Translations under genes and position numbers: made by a program
Source of the DNA: Gonapodya prolifera JEL478
Lineage: Eukaryota; Monoblepharomycota; Monoblepharidomycetes; Monoblepharidales; Gonapodyaceae
DNA: 64,000 bases
Direction: 5' to 3'
Assembly (NCBI GenBank): GCA_001574975.1
Contig: KQ965792.1
Coordinates: 221,627 to 285,626 of the forward strand
Notes under the pieces: model-generated
Told to the model about the DNA's origin: nothing
What the model saw: only the letters and a program-made list of their open reading frames with translations
Databases searched by the model: none
Shown here: positions 34,567 through 44,517 of the stretch, piece by piece
How positions within the stretch are numbered: position 1 is the stretch's first letter
Layout: the number at the start of each line of letters is the position of its first letter

Positions 34567-37500
34567 CTAACCCAGCAACCCTAATGACTCGCGAATGATT
34601 TCATCGTAATATGGCGAAAAGACCTCTTTGTTGTGTTTCCCAAGCATATAAATCTTGCGAGAAAGTTTTTCGAGTTCTTCCGCCACGCAATCTAGGCCAC
34701 TGCTGACCAACGTTTGTCTGGGGAACATCCCTGTTTGAAGCTGCTGTCGAACTTTCTCTTGAATACGTCGTGCAATCAAATTAAAAACGGCGTCGCGGTA
34801 CGAGAGAGTTTTCTCCACCATCTTAGATTGCAACGATTTAATTTGATAAGTTCGATTGGTGACGAAAAGCAGATCCGCAGGAAAGTCTCACCTGTTTCAA
34901 AACTCCTTCTTGCTCTTGCGACAGGGACTTCCCCTTGCTCTGGAGAAACGATCTCATCGATGAAACCACTTGCAGCCCCAAGTGGTCTGTCGTCACTCCT
35001 TCCGCTCCACCATCAAGAAGAACTGAAATCGTTTTCGAGAGTATTTTGACACCTGTCTCATCGGTTCGGAGCTCAGTTACAACATTCTTGCACAGCATGA
35101 CCAGGGAAGCAATGACCGTTACTGCTTGTGCGTCGTTCTGGAAAGCGAACAGCCGCTCCACATCCAGAAGCATGGTTTCCGGCACTGTTTCTCGGCTCAC
35201 GGCTGTCCGGCTGAACACAAGTGTCATGAGACCCTCCACAAATACATCTTCAAATCTTATGGCGGTGTGTGGCATCACTTCGATCCCCTCTGGGTTTCTC
35301 GAGGCCGCAACAGATTGAAGAGATTGGGCAGCGGAGTTCAACCACTGACGTGTTCGCTCGAGAGTCACGTCAACGCGATTAAGTGCGAAGGCGAACTTGT
35401 TCCTCTCATACGTAACGGCTTCTTTTGCAAGATACGGACGAAGCTCTGTCAGGCTGTAGAAGATCAAAGGGTTAGACTTGAACGTGGACACAACGGTTTG
35501 CTAACTACCGATAGTTTGCCAGGTCTAATTTCATGTGCTCCAGTGTGCTAAGGACTCCTTCAATAGCGCCAACGGCGTCGGCATCCAAGACATCTCTGAG
35601 GTTTCGAATCTCCTGATCGCGTATGGGTGCGCAGAGTTGTAGCATCTTTTCAATGACGAAAAGAATGTAACGTTTTATGTCTGCACTGTTCCTTGACACT
35701 TGCTGTTGAATTAAAACGAGGTCAAGGGATGCATCAATCTCGCGGTGTATTGATCCCTTTTCCGAGACTAGGCTCAGCAAGCCCTAACGTATGGTGCACA
35801 ATCACATATTTTAGAAAAAGCACGAACGAAGAGCACAAAGTGGTAAAGTTCTCGAACCTCCTTTATGTCTTTGATGAGTGGAAGAAGATGCCCGAAAATC
35901 TTGCTGTTGAAATCGTCTCGAACTTGATCAAAGAACGCTTTCCTCGTCATAAGGTGGATGCGTTCCTCCAGGTCAGTTCGCTTCGGAGGCTTCAACTTGA
36001 AATCTGACAACAGACAACTTAGCTACTCAAAGTCGTTGAACAAGCTATTTCACTCACCTGGGTCCAAAAGAACCTCATGTGCCAACGCCTCGTTCGACAT
36101 GCCACCATGTCCAAACCCTTTGAACAAAGCATTGAACTCCTCATTTACGCGCGCACTTGCTCTCGGTGAGGACACGTCCGGCACGGGCGAGGAAGATGTG
36201 GCCCTGTCACGAACTTCCTGCCCTTCAGATGGATGTATTTCGGGAACAGCACGCTCTCTCGAGGAAGGTCCTGCAGTGCCTGGAGCTGGCGACGACCGTC
36301 GAGAATTCGTGACCGAGTCCTTTTTCCTCTGCTGGGCCCATCTTTCCAGAGACGAGGGAAACGTCTTTGGGGACGAGGACATGTCGTCAACGGTGTGCAA
36401 GTTTGTCGGGGATGAGGACCCAATGGGTGTGGAAGGTACACGTGGGGACGATGCGCCGCTGTGGGGACTCGGACTGGGCGATCGAGACTCGGCCATGACG
36501 GCATCATCGTCCGGGGTCCTCGAGATCGCGTTTCGTCGTGCCTCCGCCAACCTTTCCAGCCCGGCTTGACCCGCCAGCTTGCGGAGCTTTTCTTGAATGT
36601 CGCGCTGCTGACGATCAATCTTCTCGCTCCACATGTCGTCCGCGTGTGGTTGATCTTTGACAGATAGCCACAGCCGCTCGAGGTCGATCCAATGCGCTAC
36701 AAGGTGGTCAATGACGCGGTCTGTGTCTCTGCGCTTCCACGCGTCAAACTTGGAGTAGAACGCATCGTAGGCAGCGAGGAATTCAAAAAGGTCCTTCGAG
36801 AATGCCGCCGAGTAAGATTGATGTGACGCTAGTCTCCGGAACGTTTCAGTAAGCTTGCTTGCAAAGGCAAGAAGATCCTTGATAAGTTTGGGGAACGAAG
36901 CCTTTAACATCACGGTCTCGCTGTAACAGCTTCATGTGCATTCCACAAACCTGTTCTTCCGCCCCCTGCTCCTGAAGAAGTTCGTTCGGATGACCAACCA
37001 CCATCCAAGCAGACAAAAACACTCTAGCGGGGTTTTTATACTCTGTGCGTTTCTCTGCTGTGGTTGTGCCTTTGCCCGCTTTCCCAGGGATTCCGACTGC
37101 AAAGCACTTTTGAAGCAACCGGGTGACTGACTTAATGATCGTCACCTCCTGCATTCCTTTCACAACATCTCTAAAAGGCATTTTGGCTAAGCTCTTGGTT
37201 GACAAAAGTCGCCGACTGAGTCTCCGGGTGAGCAGATTGCGAACGAGTGGGTGGATCCTGTGATATCGAAACCAACCCTGCAACATCGACACGGCTGCTG
37301 CAGGCTCAAGTAAGGGCTTGCTGCTGCTCCCCTTTGCACCCGAGTTGCCGCTGCTATCAAGTGACGCTGACGTCGCGCTGTGCGTGCTGGAGCGAGACCC
37401 TCGGCGGGCTCCACCCACGTGACTCGACGCCCCACGCCTCCGAGGAGTCGACCGGCCCGTTTTGCTGGCCATGAGCATGTTTCGTCGCGATTCGGACAGT

Positions 37501-38524
37501 TGAAGCTTCTCCTCAACCTGCTTGCGGCGCTTGGCGGATTCCTCTTGTGCACGCTCGTGCGCCAACCGCGACACCTCCTTGGCGCGGGACGCAGCGGCGC
37601 TGGCTCGCTCTGCCCTGTTGCTCATGATCTCGTTTCGGGCGCGCTCGGCCTCCTCGAATCGGTGCGTCAGGTTGGAGCGTATGGAGTGGGCCGACGACTC
37701 GAGCTTGCGGCGCTGGCTTGCGTGCACCTCCTGCACGTGGTTGAGCCGCCGCTGTAGTTTTGCGCGTCGCGCTTCAATAACGCGCTGACGGCGGCTTTCC
37801 CCGAGATCGGGCGATGCTGGCGGGCTGTCGAGGGAGCTGAAGAGGCGGGGGGGAGACTCGTCCCGATGTTCCGGCGAGTGGGACCGCGGGGGGGTGTCGG
37901 ATCCGTCGGGTACGAGGTGGACGGATGACTTGCGAGAGGCGAGCCGTTCTTCGAGAAAGTGTGGCCTGATGGAAGTTGTGGTGTTATTTGGTGTCAATTG
38001 CACATGGCCGCGCTTAGACCTCGGGTTCGCTCCGCGAGCAACATTCCGCTCGACGGTGTATTCGCCTCCGGCGGGAATAAGCGCTTCGCGCACATCATTC
38101 GCCTCCGGCGGACAGCCTCGCTGCGCTCTGTCCCCGGGTCGACGCTATCGCGCCCAGGTCTCGGGTCTCGCTCCTCCGTCGCTCAAATAACCCACCTCTT
38201 TGAATGCTTTTTGAGCTCGATAACGTCAATGACATAAAAACCGGATCCATCAGCGTCATCTTCCACATCGGACACTTTGGAGCGGCGAGCAAGGCGGCGC
38301 CCCCGCGGGATTCTGAGCTCGTCATCCCTAAAACGACCAAGCGAGGCCTCGTGAGATGATTTTAATCCGTTGGGCGATTGCGATTTGGGTGACGATGTGG
38401 ATGCCTCGAGCATGTCCACGTCGGCATCGGCATCGGCATCGGCATCGGTGTGGTAAGGCGCTGGGGCAGAGATATCATCAAACACATCGTCGAAGGAGAG
38501 CTCGGATGTGGGGTCAGCGTCCAT
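34567..38524 (-). CDS. SOK1: T-complex protein 11 (TCP11/Sok1) family protein
   Basis: TCP11 family: yeast Sok1 acts as a high-copy suppressor in cAMP/PKA signalling; mammalian TCP11 is a sperm flagellar protein. The start ATG 38522-38524 begins MDADPTSELSFDDVFDD, followed by an Asp-Ala repeat. A 230-nt phase-2 intron (37966-38195) joins VIELKKHSKR to PHFLEERLASRKS. A basic coiled coil (residues about 90-190) is followed by the family block KNPARVFLSAWMVVGHPNELL. The helical TCP11 region follows, with a disordered Ser/Pro insertion (36100-36560). The end is FNLIARRIQEKVRQQLQTG, then YDEIIRESLGLLG. Several short introns interrupt the C-terminal half. The first intron is enlarged by a mini-hairpin repeat. 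Family assignment is firm; whether it behaves as Sok1 or as sperm TCP11 is unknown. Confidence 0.87.
38008..38185 (+). repeat. Mini-hairpin GC-rich repeat, copy A, inside TCP11 intron
   Basis: This block fills most of the 230-nt intron 37966-38195. It consists of serial short palindromes with three-base loops: TCGC-TCC-GCGA, CGCC-TCC-GGCG (twice) and GCGC-TTC-GCGC. It shares CGCTTAGRCCTCGG and ATTCGCCTCCGGCGGAC with the copies near 43.6 and 61.5 kb. Orientation by the CTTAG-CCTCGG motif is plus, antisense to the host gene. The other introns whose ends were fixed here are mostly 50-75 nt, so the insertion probably enlarged this one. Confidence 0.75.
38415..38450 (-). repeat. In-frame 6-nt tandem repeat coding Asp-Ala
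   Basis: A 6-nt unit (GGCATC on plus) is repeated about five times near the start of TCP11 and encodes an alternating Asp-Ala run. Being a multiple of three, it can vary in length without loss of frame. Confidence 0.7.
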
Positions 38525-39013
38525 GGCAATCGCAGGCAAATCGGTGACGGTGCAAGTCGCAGTGCCGGATGGAACGAGGTGGATTCGGTTGGCCGAACGA
38601 GGCGAAAGTTGGAGCTACGGAGGTCTCAGAATTCAGAGCTGTCAGCGGAGATGCAATGCTCTCTATGCGATGGGAAATAGCTGGGAGGAGAGAGTGGACG
38701 AACTGGGAGAGGAGCTGTTTGGAAGATTTCCTAATCCAAATTGTGGCACAGCAGCTCTGGGGAGCTTCACTGGTGGCGCCTCACCCACTTCGCAGTCACC
38801 TTCGCGATTCGCACACGCATAATGACTGACCAACGTTATCTTGGATGGAAAATAGAATGAATTATTTTCAGAGCTAGTGATGGCGCGGCAATCTCTGTTT
38901 CTGCGGATTCATCCTCTTCAGCGCCGAGAAAGAATTATAAACCACTTGTAATATACTCGAGGCTCTTATAACAGTCCGTATTACCAGATATGTAACGAGT
39001 TCTGCACGGTGGA
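38525..39013. other. Intergenic region, TCP11 / ataxin-10 gene
   Basis: A plus-strand frame of about 100 codons starts with an ATG at 38523-38525 that overlaps the TCP11 ATG, and another overlaps it at 38569. Neither shows a domain. The part after 38830 is AT-rich. Either might be a 5' exon of the ataxin-10-domain gene, but no frame-consistent splice was found. Confidence 0.35.
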
Positions 39014-41316
39014 ATGTTCTCCATTTACTTGCGTCGTGGTCGTGACCACGGCCATCCGCTTTTTGGAATGTACGACGACCTGTCAGCGTACACGCAGCGA
39101 TTGGTCAAGGGAGGGATTGAGTACAGACGGGATGCTTCCAAAGATGAACGCCTGTGGACTCTGGTCTCGTCCACGCTGAGGTGCGACGTTTCTTGCTGAC
39201 TCTCGTGCATCCACCTCACATCATCGTGTCCAGCTCAGACCCAGGAAACGTCTCATCTCTGGATGAAATCACTCAAGCGCTGCGTGTTGTGCGCAATGCA
39301 TGTGCCGGCGTTGCAGAAACCCAAGACTTGGTTGTGTGAGTCCTGGCACACTCCGCACTCGCCCAGACAACGGCGACCACCATCCTGCCACTGCGTTTAC
39401 CAGACAAAAGCAAATTCACGAATCCATCATCAATCTTCTCCGGCGGCTCTCGCACGAAGCGCCCACCGAGCTTCATCACCTCGTCGCCCTGCAGGCGGGA
39501 GCGCAGGCACTGTCCAACATCTTGACGGCCAACTCCCACGCACAGGACGTCATTTTCCCCGTGCTTTTGACCAACAAAGCGGCGTCGGTGGATGCTGAGC
39601 CTGGTTCGGACAATCCTCAAAGTGAGGCACACGTGCCCGAAAGTAATCTTCTTGCGTGAGCACGATATGACGCCAGAATGGGGCCATTGAGAAATCCTCA
39701 CGCGGACGTGGACTCACCGAATCTACGCCTAGCGACCTCCTCGCCATTGACGACCCCAAACTTACCCAAGCGGTGCTCATGCTCCTGTACAACTCGGTCT
39801 TGAACAGCCACGAACGCTGGTTTGTGGGGGCACGCTCCACTCATTCTTTACTTGCCTTTAACGAGACATGACTCCCCCTGTACCACTGTACCAGCGCCAT
39901 GCTGTGCGCCAAGCACGTGCGACCTCTCCTCGAACTCCTCTTGAATCGACTCACCAGTCATTTGGGCACCACCACTACCACCGACACCAACTCTGCAGAG
40001 GACGACGGTACTACTTCTCAAGATCCCGTCTACCAGCTCATGTAAGGGTCAAGGGGACATGTTGTGCTTCGGACGCCGCCACACGGTTGCGTTTCCGGCA
40101 ATCCAACCACACGTGTGTCTGCCAGGTACGGCATCTTCTCCAATATTATTAGCTTGGACTTGAGCCCGTCCCTGCTCGGAACGCTACGGCCGCCGAGCTC
40201 CAGGTAAGCATAAGCATAAGAACGGTCACACTCCACACCACTCCATGTCCAACGCGCACACGCACTATCAGCAAATCCATCCTGACCCCACACCAGCTCT
40301 CGTTCCTCAAGATCCTCGACGGCCACATCCACTCCACGTCCACGTCCCAGCAACCTGCCGACGCCGCCGAGGACCCCCTCGCCATCCTCCCTCTGAACAC
40401 CACCCTCCACCTGTGCCACATTCTGCACACCACGTCCTCGCGCGCGACCGACTACCTCTTTGGCCTTCGCGACGCAACGGGGGACTCCCTCCTCACGCAG
40501 CTGCAGGCACAGCCACGGGACGCAACGGCGCCGCGGGATGAAGTGGCGCCCCTCGATTTGGAGGGGCTGATCGTCACGCTGGGTGTCCTTGCGGCGATCG
40601 GGGAGAGCGCCGATACCACGGTCAAGGAGGAGATCAGCAAGCAGGGCACTGTCGGGGACTTGATTTGTGAGTTTGAGTTTGAGTTTGCGACGCGTTGTGC
40701 TGTGGTGGGTTTGTTTGTATTGAGCCGAGCACACCTGGCACCTGGGGTTGCGTTCCGCTCCAGCCCTCCTGCGCGACCTCAACCTGTTCCAAACGCGGAC
40801 CAAACCGTCCTCCGACGCGGCCCCCAACGCGGCTCGCACGGGGGCGGCGAAATCCCCCTTGTTCATGCTCAAGTCGGAGGTCGTCACGGTCCTGTCGAAT
40901 CTGTGCCATGAGTGCGCTGTGGTGCAGGACGAGGTGAGTTGGGCCGTTCAATCGCTTTTGGGTTTGAGAGGACCGATTTCATGGCGCGTTTTCGTTCGCG
41001 CGTGTAGATTCGCGAACGCGATGCGATTCCCCTCATTTTGGAACAATGTAACCTCGACGACGCGAATCCATGTGAGTCCTACCCCTGCCCCACCACGACT
41101 TTTCTCCCTCACTCCCGCTCACGAAACACCGCCCCAGTCCTCCGCGAACACGCCATTCTCCTCGTGCGAAACTTGTGCACGGGCAACACCGCCAACCAGG
41201 ACTACATCCGCTCGCTCGAGGCCCAGAAGGTGGTGGTGTCGGAGGACCTGTTGGACACGGTCGGGGGAAGATTGCAGATTGATGCGGCGGGGAAGGTTCA
41301 GTTGAAGCGAGGGTAG
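39014..41316 (+). CDS. Ataxin-10 domain protein (CTR86-like)
   Basis: Armadillo-like protein ending in the ataxin-10 domain (yeast Ctr86; human ATXN10). Early exons carry the RNAC motif of the family (EITQALRVVRNACAGVAETQ) and QIHESIINLLRRLSHEAPTE. The C-terminus reads LREHAILLVRNLCTGNTANQ, then a segment ending GKVQLKRG and TAG at 41314-41316, a clear ataxin-10 domain end. An intron with GTGCGA...CCAG (about 39181-39233) restores frame between STL and SSDPGN. At least seven introns are present. The start at 39014 (MFSIYLRRGRDHGH) is a best guess, since no N-terminal signature is known to me and an upstream exon is possible. An AATAAA lies at 41454-41459. It is convergent with DDX49. Confidence 0.72.
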
Positions 41317-41524
41317 TTCACGTGTGCACGGTTGGAAAACTTATTCTATTGCACCACGAATTGATGACTTGCGTCACGATGTGAAAGCAGTTTGATCACT
41401 GGTGTTGTTCGATTATGGAACCGCGAATCACACTTCACCGGTCGGTTGCGTTAAATAAATTGAGACACGAAGAGACCTTGTAATCTAATATGATAATAGT
41501 CACCAACCGGTGCACAGCGACACC

Positions 41525-42268
41525 TCACACCTTTTTCTTCTTCTTCTTCTTCTTTTCTCCGTCCTCATCCTTGCCCAGCGCCTCCACCTTCTTCTTGTTG
41601 ATTTCAATACGTTCTCCAAACCCATTCTCGGCCATCTCCATGTTGGCTACTCGTTTGGCAATGGCCACTTCGTCGAGAATCTTGAGCACGTCGTTCTCGA
41701 CCACGTCGTACGGGATAAGTTTCTTGCCTGCGAGGGTAATGGTAGACTTGGTTTGGGGGATACCACCACACACATAGCACAACACTCACCGATCTTGGCC
41801 TCGATCGCCACCACCAGGTTCACATCATGCTCCGTCACCAACGACACGGCCACACCGCCCTTTCCCGCACGCGCCGTACGCCCGACTCTGTGAACGTAAT
41901 CTGTGGCGTCGGCCGGAATATCGAAATTAATAACGGCCTGGACCTCTGGAATATCCAGCCCCCTGGACGCCACGTCGGTCGCGACGAGGACTTTGACGAG
42001 GCCCGTCTTGAACCGCGCCAGCGACGCCGTGCGGTCACGCTGCGCCATGTGCGCGTGGATGGCCACCGAGGGAACCCCGAGCTCGCGCAGCACGATCCGC
42101 AGCCGTTCGGCGGTGCGCGACCGATTGCAGAAAACGACGGCAAGCCTGTCCGAAAGAGGGTGTAAGAGGAGGTGCGCGGTGTAGGTTTCGCGCACTGTCG
42201 AGGGAAGGAGGATGTAGCGTTGGTCGAGGCGGGAGACCGTGTCGTATCTGTTTGGAGTCAGAGGGGGG

Positions 42269-42304
<36 letters not shown>

Positions 42305-44407
42305 GTGGATATGCACAAACATCACAGCAATACCGTAAGTACAAGGGCACAACCACACGCCTCTCAACCACACACGCCAACGCACCTTCCTGTACAATTC
42401 ACCACCACGGGTCTCCTCTTTCCCTCGCCACCACCCTCCGCCACGACTTGGATCTCGGGTGTCATGGTCGCGGAGTACAGAAGAGTCTGCCGAGTGCCGG
42501 GAGGCGGGAGCGCGGAGAGGATGGCGTCCAGGTGGGATGCGAAGGTGGGGTCAAGGAGGCGGTCGGCTTCGTCGAGGATCTAATTGGGGTGTGGCGGGGG
42601 GAATGGGTGGGTGGTGACAGGTGAGATGGGAAAGATTTAGCGGCACCATTAGAATCACCCGCACTACCACTCGAACTGCACGGCCGTCCAGAACCTCCAC
42701 CCAACCCCACAACTCCATCACTGAGTGAAGAGAGAGCGCTCAAGCGACCGTAGTACCCATCCTGCATCCCAAACGCGCGCACGCGCACATATGCTCCCCG
42801 GCCCGTCACATCCCCATTCCCCTAACACACATACGCACCAAAAACTTGACTTTGCCCAACACCTCCCTCGCCCCGCCTGTGCTCTCCAGATGGTCCACGA
42901 GGCGGCCGGGCGTTGCGACCACGACGTGCGGGCGGCGGGTAAGCGCGAGGGATTGGGTTGTCATGTCTGGTAATGGAGGTGGCAGGGGAGTGGCGAGAGG
43001 GGAACGGGAAGGGACAGAGAGTAAAGAAACGAGGGGACAGGCCGGGCAAGGGAAGGCGAAGCAAGGTGGAATGGAATGTCAGGAGCAAGGAAAATCAGAG
43101 GACCATCCACCATGTGAAAGCAAGGAAGGAGACTCACCGACACCACCAACAAGCACGGTCTGGCGGAGGTTTATGGGCGCGCCGAGGATACGGAACTGTT
43201 CGGCGATTTGGAAGGCGAGTTCTCTGTGGTGGGTGGAGGAGAGGGGGCCACGATTAGGTTTTTGTTCTTTGGCGCAGGCTCGATCTCAATGATAGGGTAG
43301 TCGAGCAAGAGGTGCGTCCGACATTTCCTGACCCACTCGAGATATCTCCGACTCTGACTCTGTCCAGACGAGACCCAAACCGCCACAAGAGAATATCTCC
43401 GCCTCTCTTTTTGACTCTGACTCTGCCCACTCTTCGCGCAACATCCTCGGTCAGCGCCTAACGGCGCTTAGGCCTTGCCACAAGAGAATATCTCCGACTC
43501 TCATTTTGACTCTGTCTCTGCCCACTCTTCGCTCGACAGCCTCGGTCAGCGCCTAGCGGTGCTTAGACTTCGGGCTCTCTCCGCGAATGAGTCATCGGTG
43601 TATTCCGTCCGCTTCGCGGGACACTCGCCTCCGGCGGACAGCCTCGGTCAGCGCTTCGCGCTTAGGCCTCGGGTCTCGCTGCGCTCGCAGACTCTCTCCC
43701 TGCCCTTTCTCAACATACCTTGTCGGTGTCACCACCACTGCAAACACGCCATACGGGTCCTCTGCGAGTTTCTGCAGGACAGGCAGCGCAAAGGCTGCCG
43801 TCTTTCCGGATCCTGTACGCGCAGAGGCGATGATATCGGATCCTGCGAGTGTGGGTGGTATGGCGCGGGATTGGATATCTGAGGGTGCGGCGATGCGGAC
43901 TGAGGCGAGTTGAGCGATTAGCCAGGGGTGCAGGCCGAGCGCGGCGAATGTAGTGGCAGGGGTAGAGGAGGCGGAGGATGGTTGGGAGGTGGTCGGTGTG
44001 GGTGTGGGTTGTGCAGAGGGATTGGCAGAGTCTGGCATGGGGCAGAGATGAGATGGGCAGAGAGACAAAGAAAAAGTGCAATTAGGCAACGTACCCGTGG
44101 GTTGTCTCTTCCGCTTTGCTGTTCTCTGTCCATCTTCCGTGGACTGCCTGGCTCTCTTCACTGCCCGGGCTGCCTTCCACGTCGCCTTGTCCATCGTCGT
44201 CTCCTCCTCCACGCGGGTGCGTGTGTTCTGCGGGACCTCTCCATCACTGTCGTCTGAGTCTGCAGCGTGAGTGGTTGTTCCCTCCTCCGAGCGAGCATCG
44301 TCGTCGTCGTCGTCCCGTGCGTGCAGCGCGCCGTCTGCAAAAACGTCTCCTCGTGTCGCAGGTTTCGTCGCAATGGGCCGAGTTGGCGGGGGCAGTCTGC
44401 GCGACAT
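41525..44407 (-). CDS. DBP8: DEAD-box RNA helicase DDX49/Dbp8
   Basis: Nucleolar ATP-dependent helicase for 40S ribosomal subunit maturation. The start ATG at 44405-44407 ([16 protein letters not shown]) leads an acidic, then basic extension. Q-motif region: [15 protein letters not shown]. Motif I is ARTGSGKT; then [20 protein letters not shown], with the DPYG segment typical of Dbp8. Motif Ia (PTREL) spans an intron. The rest are ATPGRL, DEAD in [13 protein letters not shown] in [35 protein letters not shown] and [13 protein letters not shown]. The C-terminus ([18 protein letters not shown]) ends in a poly-Lys tract. Two introns are unusual. The one at 43224-43718 is 495 nt and holds a 95-bp tandem duplication and mini-hairpins. 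Another holds a 33-nt G run. Confidence 0.9.
42270..42302 (+). repeat. Poly-G tract (33 G) in a DDX49 intron
   Basis: An uninterrupted run of 33 G on the plus strand is preceded by GGGGGGC. On the transcribed strand it is poly-C within the intron between the SAT-motif exon and the [11 protein letters not shown] exon. A tract this long is G-quadruplex prone, and its exact length is prone to sequencing error. Confidence 0.85.
43383..43572 (+). repeat. Two tandem copies of a 95-bp unit in a DDX49 intron
   Basis: CCACAAGAGAATATCTCCG occurs at 43383 and again at 43478, a 95-bp period. Each is followed by TTTTGACTCTG, CTCTGCCCACTCTTCGC and CCTCGGTCAGCGCCTA with few differences. A partial third copy, with ATATCTCCGACTCTGACTCTG, precedes them at about 43342. 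Confidence 0.8.
43423..43700 (+). repeat. Mini-hairpin GC-rich repeat, copy B, inside DDX49 intron
   Basis: Within intron 43224-43718. Contains CCGC-TTC-GCGG, CGCC-TCC-GGCG and GCGC-TTC-GCGC hairpins, plus GCGCCTAACGGCGC. The longest shared string with copies A and C is TCGCCTCCGGCGGAC; CTCGGTCAGCGCTTCGCGC and TTAGGCCTCGG follow. The orientation is the same as copies A and C, antisense to the host gene. Confidence 0.75.
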
Positions 44408-44517
44408 CGCTGTGCTGTGTTAGTGAAGGTGAAGACTTCAGGTGAAGACTTTCTCTTTTTGTTCGAGTGGAGGCCACAGAGCCACCGCAGCAGCACACCT
44501 CCTACTTCCATACTCCC
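44408..44517. promoter_or_regulatory. 110-nt bidirectional promoter, DDX49 / TFIIIC subunit
   Basis: The ATGs of the minus-strand helicase (44407) and the plus-strand TFIIIC-like gene (44518) are separated by only 110 nt, so promoters and 5' UTRs must share this space. It contains GTGAAGGTGAAGACTTCAGGTGAAGAC, in which GGTGAAGAC is directly repeated 16 nt apart (44426 and 44442). No TATA box is evident. Confidence 0.5.

Noticed and set aside
38523-38822. A 100-codon plus-strand frame starting at the TCP11 ATG
   Set aside because: No domain, overlaps another frame of similar length, and no splice to the ataxin-10 exons was found.
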